Shown here: positions 51,819 to 64,000 of the stretch, piece by piece | Position numbering within the stretch: position 1 is the first letter of the stretch | Layout of the letters: the number at the start of each line of letters is the position of its first letter | NCBI RefSeq assembly: GCF_036588685.1 | Contig: NC_086378.1 | Location: forward strand, 33,705,578-33,769,577 | Length of the DNA: 64,000 nt | From: Mytilus trossulus | Taxonomy: Eukaryota > Mollusca > Bivalvia > Mytilida > Mytilidae | Reading direction: 5' to 3' | Translations under genes and position numbers: made by a program | The notes under the pieces: model-generated | Databases searched by the model: none | What the model was told of the DNA's origin: nothing | What the model saw: the letters and a program-made list of their open reading frames with translations, nothing else

Positions 51819-52584
51819 ACCAACATTTTTCAAAAAGAATTTACATTTGTTGTACATCAATGTCAAACTTCTAAACAAAGCTATAAATCCCAACCCCAGC
51901 TATAACCACTTTCAAACTATTTCAATAGTATATGGTTACTTTTCTCTTCTTTCTATCTGTATAACAAATATACGTGTATTTCACTCATTCTGTAGCATTT
52001 AATTTGTCTGTCAAAACTACAAAGCGTAAATACATAAATCATGAAGAACAAAACAGTGCTTTCATTCCAATTAATAGAGTTGATAAATTTACGATTTCTT
52101 TTGCTTTTCGAGAGAAAAAAAATATTGCGAGAATTATTTTACACGGAAACAAGAACATTACCTAATCTTAAACCACGCAAAAAAAACCTCTATAATTGAA
52201 TATAACAGAATCTACAGATTTTGTGTGTAAAAGTCCGTGCATTTTGTTTTGAAATTTTCTCTCTTCATGTAGGCAAATGCACGGACTTGATCTTTGAACG
52301 TATTCATAAACCTTCAGAAATATAAATTCTCAAATAAATACAAGAGTAAGAGTAAGGAAGTTAATTAAAAAGAAAGCCAGATATTTAAAAAAAAAAAGGG
52401 GGGGGGGGGGGGTATAACGAGAGAGAGAAAATAGTTGCGGATCAGGATCAGGGAAAACAAGAAAAACGGTTGAAAAATTCATGAACATTAGAGAAAAGAA
52501 TAGAAGTGGGAGCAAGCTTTGATTTCAAGATTTTGTTTAAAACGATGTACAACAAATCTAAGATTCTTTTTGAAAAATGTTGGT

Positions 52585-52600
52585 GGCCCTGAAAAGGGCC
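52585..52600 (-). terminator. Histone 3' stem-loop, H4 V7
   Basis: Hairpin 27 nt past the H4 stop. Confidence 0.97.
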
Positions 52601-52626
52601 GTTGTTGATATTAGCTGGGTGGCTGT

Positions 52627-53623
<997 letters not shown>

Positions 53624-53723
53624 NNNNNNNNNNNNNNNNNNNNNNNNNNNNNNNNNNNNNNNNNNNNNNNNNNNNNNNNNNNNNNNNNNNNNNNNNNNNN
53701 NNNNNNNNNNNNNNNNNNNNNNN
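53624..53723. other. Assembly gap B (100 N)
   Basis: Exactly 100 N. Comparison with intact units shows the flanks are about 2.6 kb apart there, so the true gap is probably that size and hides one H3 gene. Orientation is the same on both sides. Confidence 0.98.
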
Positions 53724-53802
53724 ATTTTTTTCAATTATGTATGGGGAATAAAGTATTACTAAGATGTACAACAATTTTAGACTCTTTTTGAAAAATATTG
53801 GT

Positions 53803-53818
53803 GGCCCTGAAAAGGGCC
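53803..53818 (-). terminator. Histone 3' stem-loop, H2A V7
   Basis: Intact hairpin behind the frameshifted H2A. Confidence 0.95.
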
Positions 53819-53851
53819 GTTGTTAAGTGAGTAATCCGATATATCCACTTT

Positions 53852-54227
<376 letters not shown>

Positions 54228-54503
54228 TTTGTACTATTTGGTTGATCGACACTGAGTAAAGTGATACAATTTTTCTTCAAAATTTAGCTTATATACCCAC
54301 TAAACGGATTGAACGATGTTTTTATTATACACCAATCAGAACGAAGCTCTCTGCGAGCAGTTAGGCTACCGAACATTCAACATGTTATGGGTGCTCTCTC
54401 CGAGGTTCGCGTTTAATAAAATCTTTCAATCCGTTTTGCCCAGTATATAAACAAATTGAAAATAATTTTTCACCATTACTTATTTGATTATCAAACCAGT
54501 AAC
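54228..54503. promoter_or_regulatory. Divergent H2A/H2B promoter (V7/V8 junction)
   Basis: 276-bp copy, unchanged despite the damaged H2A next to it. The H2A TATA is at 54289-54295 (minus) and the H2B TATA at 54444-54451 (plus). Confidence 0.86.
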
Positions 54504-54878
54504 ATGCCACCCAAAGTAGGAACTAAAGGAGCCAAGAAGGCCGTCACCAAGGCAAAGACTGCCAGACCCGGCGGTGATAAGAAAAGGAGGAGGAAGAGAC
54601 GTGAATCCTATGCTATCTACATCTACAAAGTCTTGAGACAAGTTCACCCCGACACCGGAGTGTCCTCAAAGGCAATGTCCATCATGAACAGCTTCGTCAA
54701 CGATATCTTCGAGAGAATCGCAGCAGAGGCTTCCCGATTGGCACACTACAACAAAAGATCTACCATCACATCCCGGGAGATCCAGACCGCTGTCCGTCTT
54801 CTCTTACCCGGAGAATTGGCCAAGCACGCTGTCAGTGAAGGTACCAAAGCCGTCACTAAATACACCAGCAGCAAGTAA
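54504..54878 (+). CDS. H2B: Histone H2B, V8
   Basis: Intact 124-residue copy. Its 3' flank carries three small indels not seen elsewhere: an extra T near 54931-54935, one A lost near 54979, and CAATAGT lost near 55027. Confidence 0.98.
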   Translation: MPPKVGTKGAKKAVTKAKTARPGGDKKRRRKRRESYAIYIYKVLRQVHPDTGVSSKAMSIMNSFVNDIFERIAAEASRLAHYNKRSTITSREIQTAVRLLLPGELAKHAVSEGTKAVTKYTSSK

Positions 54879-54906
54879 ACAGTCTGAAGTTTATAACTTC
54901 ACAAAC

Positions 54907-54922
54907 GGCCCTTTTCAGGGCC
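54907..54922 (+). terminator. Histone 3' stem-loop, H2B V8
   Basis: The hairpin is intact. The following spacer to the downstream element is 1 nt longer than in other copies. Confidence 0.96.
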
Positions 54923-55681
54923 ACCAACATTTTTTCAAAAAGAATTTACATTTGTTGTACATCAATGTCAAACTTCTAACAAAGCTATAAATCCCAACCC
55001 CAGCTATAACCACTTTCAAACTATTTATATGGTTACTTTTCTCTTCTTTCTATCTGTATAACAAATATACGTGTATTTCACTCATTCTGTAGCATTTAAT
55101 TTGTCTGTCAAAACTACAAAGCGTAAATACATAAATCATGAAGAACAAAACAGTGCTTTCATTCCAATTAATAGAGTTGATAAATTTACGATTTCTTTTG
55201 CTTTTCGAGAGAAAAAAAATATTGCGAGAATTATTTTACACGGAAACAAGAACATTACCTAATCTTAAACCACGCAAAAAAAACCTCTATAATTGAATAT
55301 AACAGAATCTACAGATTTTGTGTGTAAAAGTCCGTGCATTTTGTTTTGAAATTTTCTCTCTTCATGTAGGCAAATGCACGGACTTGATCTTTGAACGTAT
55401 TCATAAACCTTCAGAAATATAAATTCTCAAATAAATACAAGAGTAAGAGTAAGGAAGTTAATTAAAAAGAAAGCCAGATATTTAAAAAAAAAAAGGGGGG
55501 GGGGGGGGGTATAACGAGAGAGAGAAAATAGTTGCGGATCAGGATCAGGGAAAACAAGAAAAACGGTTGAAAAATTCATGAACATTAGAGAAAAGAATAG
55601 AAGTGGGAGCAAGCTTTGATTTCAAGATTTTGTTTAAAACGATGTACAACAAATCTAAGATTCTTTTTGAAAAATGTTGGT

Positions 55682-55697
55682 GGCCCTGAAAAGGGCC
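55682..55697 (-). terminator. Histone 3' stem-loop, H4 V8
   Basis: Hairpin 27 nt past the H4 stop. Confidence 0.97.
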
Positions 55698-55723
55698 GTT
55701 GTTGATATTAGCTGGGTGGCTGT

Positions 55724-56041
<318 letters not shown>

Positions 56042-57713
56042 CTATTTGTGGTGATTAGTTAAATAATACTTTCCGTCTAACAGCGACTCTTTATATATCA
56101 CCAACGCGGCCGTAAAAGAAGTATCACACATTTTCAGTTAACTGTTGTCTGATTGGCTTACGTTGTTTTATTCCGGGAGGTAACTCTGTACTGCCTTAAA
56201 CTGTGTACACTTTCAATCCACTTTTTCATTCTAGGTCTGAAAAATATAATAATTCATATCAGACAGTAAATTTTTAAGAAAAAACTATTATTTCAATCGG
56301 AATAAAAATGACTGAAGGAGACAAAAAAAGTTCCAAAATGTTGAAAAGTTTTCATTTTAAGATAGAATAGTATGATAAATAAATGATAAATGAAAATCAC
56401 TTTAGACAGTCAAAATTATAAAGATAATTATTTGCTTTCTCTGAACAGACATTTTCATTCAATGACAATACACATTTCAACTTAATGGAATGGAATTTAG
56501 TTGGGGAAAAAATAAACCTCACAGACATATCTAGGAATACTGGTTATCTATTTGTCTATTTGATGTATCCAGAAATTGGATACATCACAGGATTTTACAT
56601 GCTTGCAGTTTTCTACCTGTCTTTCATAACTCAACATCATCTGTCAAAGCTGTGCTTGCCATCCATCAACGATCTGCTGCAGGTACTTCAGATCATAAAT
56701 GGGAGAATGTATGAATAAAACTGTTACTGTTATTACTATTAAAGATTTTTTTTTCTAGGTATTACAGTGAAGAAAAGAGATGCCCCTGACTGCGGGTAAA
56801 ACTTCTTATGTGTGCATCTTCCTTTCAATTTTATTTTTAAACGCCATTCTATATTTATCCACAGTATGACGATGACAATTTCATCAGCCAATCCAATAAA
56901 AATGTTAATGCGCACACATGTACTTACTATTCTGAAGACTTCTTTTAGCCAGAAAAGTTTATAATAAGTCTGAAAACCACTTTTTATCATATAAAAAAGC
57001 TTATAAGTGCAAGATATATGCTTACATGGACTTCCTACATTGAAATTTTGTGGGGACTACTTGGACCCGTACCGAAATTATATTAATTTAAATAGAAATT
57101 TCATGATTTTGTTAACTAGCAGCAAGACAAGACTCTAAAGTGGACAAAATATATTACTACATACATGATAAAAAAATTCTTTACAATTCTGACTGAAAAA
57201 GAGCTCTAAATTTTTGATAAAAGTACCCTGTAATATCAGCTTTTCTAAAAGAAATATTCAAATTAATGAATTATACAAGATATTTAAACTCTAACTTAAA
57301 AAAAAAGGTTATATTTTGGCCAGTTGGTGGTTCTCTTTCTTTGGTCTAGACTACTGGTGTAAATAATACATCAAAAGAAGACAAGACAAAACAAGCGAAG
57401 AAAAGAAAAGAACAGAAGTACAGATAGAAACATTTATATGTTGATCTTTTTTTATATAATGTACTATTTAATATTCTACACACAAGGACATACATGTACC
57501 ATGATAAACAAACACCCCCCTTTTTTTTGTGATGAGACTTGTGTGTATATATATATCATAAAATTTATTTTTTGTCTATGTATTGCTTTGCATATAGATG
57601 GATTCAACAAGAAGAAATAAAAGAGAGAGAGAGAGATGGGGAAAAGAGGGGTTCGGCTATGTTTCTAATTTTCATGTACAACAATTTATAGATTCTTTTT
57701 GAAAAATATTGGT

Positions 57714-57729
57714 GGCCCTGAAAAGGGCC
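57714..57729 (-). terminator. Histone 3' stem-loop, H3 V8
   Basis: Hairpin 30 nt past the H3 stop. Confidence 0.97.
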
Positions 57730-57758
57730 GTTATGTTTTGGTGAAAAAATCACACTTC

Positions 57759-58274
<516 letters not shown>

Positions 58275-59406
58275 TCACCACTTACATAAAGCTGGCGTTG
58301 ATTGGTCCGCATATCTTAAATCTGATTGGACTGATTTGTAAGGGACTTTGACAGTTTTCAATCCATTTTTTACTGAAAAACTGCTCAACCCAAGCTGACA
58401 GTAAAAATGCCCCCTTTTTTCATTCATAATTACAGTTTCTGATCATCCCTCATAGCTCAACAATAGTAAATTAGTGTCACGGTTTCAATATGATAAATCT
58501 GAAGAAGAAAAATAATAATAATGAAAAAAGGTCAAAATACATGCAGAAACATTAAGGAAAGGAACGAAAAATAAAAACAGGAAAAAATAAAAATAAAATG
58601 CAGTTATAACACAAACAAAGCGAAATAAAAATAAAAAAACAGAAACAAATGGAATTACACATTCCCGACATGACATTGTGCGGATCGGCTGAGTTTCTTT
58701 ATTGTTGTATTATGTCATATTTATGTATATTTAATATAAAAAAAGAAGATGTGGTATGATTTTCATTTGGGCTGGGCACATTTGTCACATTGTCTGATTG
58801 TCGGTGTGCTTACATCAATTCCACATCTTTAATACACAAACAATAACTAAATAAAGACAGAAAGACAGAGAGAGAGATGCTGAAAAAAATGGAAAAAGGA
58901 AAAGAATGGAAAGTACATATCATATATAAAAGTGTTGACGAAAGAGATAATGTTAACAAAAACTATAAATAATTATAATAATAAAAAAAAACCACACACC
59001 TTCTCAGATGAATCTAAGCATGCTCGCATCAATAACCAAGAGAGAGAAAGAAGAGAGCAGACTAGTATTAAATATAAATACTATCAGTGGTTTTTTTTCC
59101 CCCCGACAAACATTATATGATTTAACTGAGCTACTTGTGGGTTCAAAGAGTCAGAAAGTACGACAATAAATGTTCTGATGAAGAAGACTGAAAAAGTTAC
59201 TAGACTTAGTGTTATGCTATAAGAACTGTACTTAAATGGGATGCGTTAGAGAGAGAAGAAAAGAAGAATCACGGAAGAAGGGACATTTATATTTTAGACA
59301 TTTTTTATTTGTTATGTAGTAGAATATATTTTTTTCAATTATGTATGGGGAATAAAGTATTACTAAGATGTACAACAATTTTAGACTCTTTTTGAAAAAT
59401 ATTGGT

Positions 59407-59422
59407 GGCCCTGAAAAGGGCC
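59407..59422 (-). terminator. Histone 3' stem-loop, H2A V8
   Basis: Hairpin 34 nt past the H2A stop. Confidence 0.97.
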
Positions 59423-59455
59423 GTTGTTAAGTGAGTAATCCGATATATCCACTTT

Positions 59456-60109
<654 letters not shown>

Positions 60110-60484
60110 ATGCCACCCAAAGTAGGAACTAAAGGAGCCAAGAAGGCCGTCACCAAGGCAAAGACTGCCAGACCCGGCGGTGATAAGAAAAGGAGGAGGA
60201 AGAGACGTGAATCCTATGCTATCTACATCTACAAAGTCTTGAGACAAGTTCACCCCGACACCGGAGTGTCCTCAAAGGCAATGTCCATCATGAACAGCTT
60301 CGTCAACGATATCTTCGAGAGAATCGCAGCAGAGGCTTCCCGATTGGCACACTACAACAAAAGATCTACCATCACATCCCGGGAGATCCAGACCGCTGTC
60401 CGTCTTCTCTTACCCGGAGAATTGGCCAAGCACGCTGTCAGTGAAGGTACCAAAGCCGTCACTAAATACACCAGCAGCAAGTAA
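60110..60484 (+). CDS. H2B: Histone H2B, V9
   Basis: Intact 124-residue copy, protein identical to U1. Confidence 0.98.
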   Translation: MPPKVGTKGAKKAVTKAKTARPGGDKKRRRKRRESYAIYIYKVLRQVHPDTGVSSKAMSIMNSFVNDIFERIAAEASRLAHYNKRSTITSREIQTAVRLLLPGELAKHAVSEGTKAVTKYTSSK

Positions 60485-60512
60485 ACAGTCTGAAGTTTAT
60501 AACTTCACAAAC

Positions 60513-60528
60513 GGCCCTTTTCAGGGCC
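60513..60528 (+). terminator. Histone 3' stem-loop, H2B V9
   Basis: Hairpin 29 nt past the H2B stop. Confidence 0.97.
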
Positions 60529-61294
60529 ACCAACATTTTTCAAAAAGAATTTACATTTGTTGTACATCAATGTCAAACTTCTAAACAAAGCTATAAATCC
60601 CAACCCCAGCTATAACCACTTTCAAACTATTTCAATAGTATATGGTTACTTTTCTCTTCTTTCTATCTGTATAACAAATATACGTGTATTTCACTCATTC
60701 TGTAGCATTTAATTTGTCTGTCAAAACTACAAAGCGTAAATACATAAATCATGAAGAACAAAACAGTGCTTTCATTCCAATTAATAGAGTTGATAAATTT
60801 ACGATTTCTTTTGCTTTTCGAGAGAAAAAAAATATTGCGAGAATTATTTTACACGGAAACAAGAACATTACCTAATCTTAAACCACGCAAAAAAAACCTC
60901 TATAATTGAATATAACAGAATCTACAGATTTTGTGTGTAAAAGTCCGTGCATTTTGTTTTGAAATTTTCTCTCTTCATGTAGGCAAATGCACGGACTTGA
61001 TCTTTGAACGTATTCATAAACCTTCAGAAATATAAATTCTCAAATAAATACAAGAGTAAGAGTAAGGAAGTTAATTAAAAAGAAAGCCAGATATTTAAAA
61101 AAAAAAAGGGGGGGGGGGGGGGTATAACGAGAGAGAGAAAATAGTTGCGGATCAGGATCAGGGAAAACAAGAAAAACGGTTGAAAAATTCATGAACATTA
61201 GAGAAAAGAATAGAAGTGGGAGCAAGCTTTGATTTCAAGATTTTGTTTAAAACGATGTACAACAAATCTAAGATTCTTTTTGAAAAATGTTGGT

Positions 61295-61310
61295 GGCCCT
61301 GAAAAGGGCC
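61295..61310 (-). terminator. Histone 3' stem-loop, H4 V9
   Basis: Hairpin 27 nt past the H4 stop. Confidence 0.97.
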
Positions 61311-61336
61311 GTTGTTGATATTAGCTGGGTGGCTGT

Positions 61337-61654
<318 letters not shown>

Positions 61655-63326
61655 CTATTTGTGGTGATTAGTTAAATAATACTTTCCGTCTAACAGCGAC
61701 TCTTTATATATCACCAACGCGGCCGTAAAAGAAGTATCACACATTTTCAGTTAACTGTTGTCTGATTGGCTTACGTTGTTTTATTCCGGGAGGTAACTCT
61801 GTACTGCCTTAAACTGTGTACACTTTCAATCCACTTTTTCATTCTAGGTCTGAAAAATATAATAATTCATATCAGACAGTAAATTTTTAAGAAAAAACTA
61901 TTATTTCAATCGGAATAAAAATGACTGAAGGAGACAAAAAAAGTTCCAAAATGTTGAAAAGTTTTCATTTTAAGATAGAATAGTATGATAAATAAATGAT
62001 AAATGAAAATCACTTTAGACAGTCAAAATTATAAAGATAATTATTTGCTTTCTCTGAACAGACATTTTCATTCAATGACAATACACATTTCAACTTAATG
62101 GAATGGAATTTAGTTGGGGAAAAAATAAACCTCACAGACATATCTAGGAATACTGGTTATCTATTTGTCTATTTGATGTATCCAGAAATTGGATACATCA
62201 CAGGATTTTACATGCTTGCAGTTTTCTACCTGTCTTTCATAACTCAACATCATCTGTCAAAGCTGTGCTTGCCATCCATCAACGATCTGCTGCAGGTACT
62301 TCAGATCATAAATGGGAGAATGTATGAATAAAACTGTTACTGTTATTACTATTAAAGATTTTTTTTTCTAGGTATTACAGTGAAGAAAAGAGATGCCCCT
62401 GACTGCGGGTAAAACTTCTTATGTGTGCATCTTCCTTTCAATTTTATTTTTAAACGCCATTCTATATTTATCCACAGTATGACGATGACAATTTCATCAG
62501 CCAATCCAATAAAAATGTTAATGCGCACACATGTACTTACTATTCTGAAGACTTCTTTTAGCCAGAAAAGTTTATAATAAGTCTGAAAACCACTTTTTAT
62601 CATATAAAAAAGCTTATAAGTGCAAGATATATGCTTACATGGACTTCCTACATTGAAATTTTGTGGGGACTACTTGGACCCGTACCGAAATTATATTAAT
62701 TTAAATAGAAATTTCATGATTTTGTTAACTAGCAGCAAGACAAGACTCTAAAGTGGACAAAATATATTACTACATACATGATAAAAAAATTCTTTACAAT
62801 TCTGACTGAAAAAGAGCTCTAAATTTTTGATAAAAGTACCCTGTAATATCAGCTTTTCTAAAAGAAATATTCAAATTAATGAATTATACAAGATATTTAA
62901 ACTCTAACTTAAAAAAAAAGGTTATATTTTGGCCAGTTGGTGGTTCTCTTTCTTTGGTCTAGACTACTGGTGTAAATAATACATCAAAAGAAGACAAGAC
63001 AAAACAAGCGAAGAAAAGAAAAGAACAGAAGTACAGATAGAAACATTTATATGTTGATCTTTTTTTATATAATGTACTATTTAATATTCTACACACAAGG
63101 ACATACATGTACCATGATAAACAAACACCCCCCTTTTTTTTGTGATGAGACTTGTGTGTATATATATATCATAAAATTTATTTTTTGTCTATGTATTGCT
63201 TTGCATATAGATGGATTCAACAAGAAGAAATAAAAGAGAGAGAGAGAGATGGGGAAAAGAGGGGTTCGGCTATGTTTCTAATTTTCATGTACAACAATTT
63301 ATAGATTCTTTTTGAAAAATATTGGT

Positions 63327-63342
63327 GGCCCTGAAAAGGGCC
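63327..63342 (-). terminator. Histone 3' stem-loop, H3 V9
   Basis: Hairpin 30 nt past the H3 stop. Confidence 0.97.
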
Positions 63343-63371
63343 GTTATGTTTTGGTGAAAAAATCACACTTC

Positions 63372-63887
<516 letters not shown>

Positions 63888-64000
63888 TCACCACTTACAT
63901 AAAGCTGGCGTTGATTGGTCCGCATATCTTAAATCTGATTGGACTGATTTGTAAGGGACTTTGACAGTTTTCAATCCATTTTTTACTGAAAAACTGCTCA

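Overview
The window is a 64 kb stretch of a tandem core-histone gene array from an animal nuclear genome. It holds nothing but copies of one ~5.61 kb unit. Each unit carries four intronless genes, H2A, H3 and H4 on one strand and H2B on the other. Each gene ends in the metazoan replication-dependent histone 3' stem-loop (GGCCCTTTTCAGGGCC) followed by a purine-rich histone downstream element. There is no H1 gene. The protein sequences (H2A beginning [15 protein letters not shown]2B with [11 protein letters not shown]), the AT-rich spacers and the H1-less cyclic order H4-H2B-H2A-H3 fit a bivalve mollusc, most probably a mussel (Mytilus-like). The species call is inference from recalled sequences, not from a search.

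Layout. Units are named U on the left and V on the right. U1 (1-5614), U2 (5615-11213), U3 (11214-16827) and partial U4 (16828-20689) run with H2A/H3/H4 on + and H2B on -. A 100-N gap (20690-20789) follows. Every unit after it is inverted: partial V1 (20790-23341), V2 (23342-28955), V3 (28956-34566), V4 (34567-40179), V5 (40180-45790), V6 (45791-51405), V7 (51406-54509, interrupted by a second 100-N gap at 53624-53723 that removes its H3), V8 (54510-60115) and partial V9 (60116-64000). I count 44 intact genes (11 each of H2A, H2B, H3, H4). There are also one frameshifted H3 (V6), one doubly frameshifted H2A (V7) and the first two codons of an H2B at the left edge.

Within a unit, H2B and H2A diverge from a compact 276-bp shared promoter with mirror-placed TATA boxes. 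H2A, H3 and H4 then follow in one direction, and H4 and H2B converge on an 0.85 kb spacer. Spacers are as identical between units as the genes, so the array is strongly homogenised. Differences are confined to homopolymer and dinucleotide length, a 13-bp deletion in one H4 leader, a few small spacer indels, and a cluster of small indels beside the second gap.

The four products form the nucleosome core octamer (two H2A-H2B dimers plus an H3-H4 tetramer), and the shared cis elements point to coordinated S-phase expression. Beyond the known stem-loop and downstream element, all four genes share an 11-nt motif, TTGTTGTACAT, 29-30 nt past the stem-loop, and a GGATTGAAA promoter motif. A 14-bp inverted repeat sits between the convergent H4 and H2B genes. 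These are the least explained signals. The inversion and the broken genes need to be separated from assembly artefacts.
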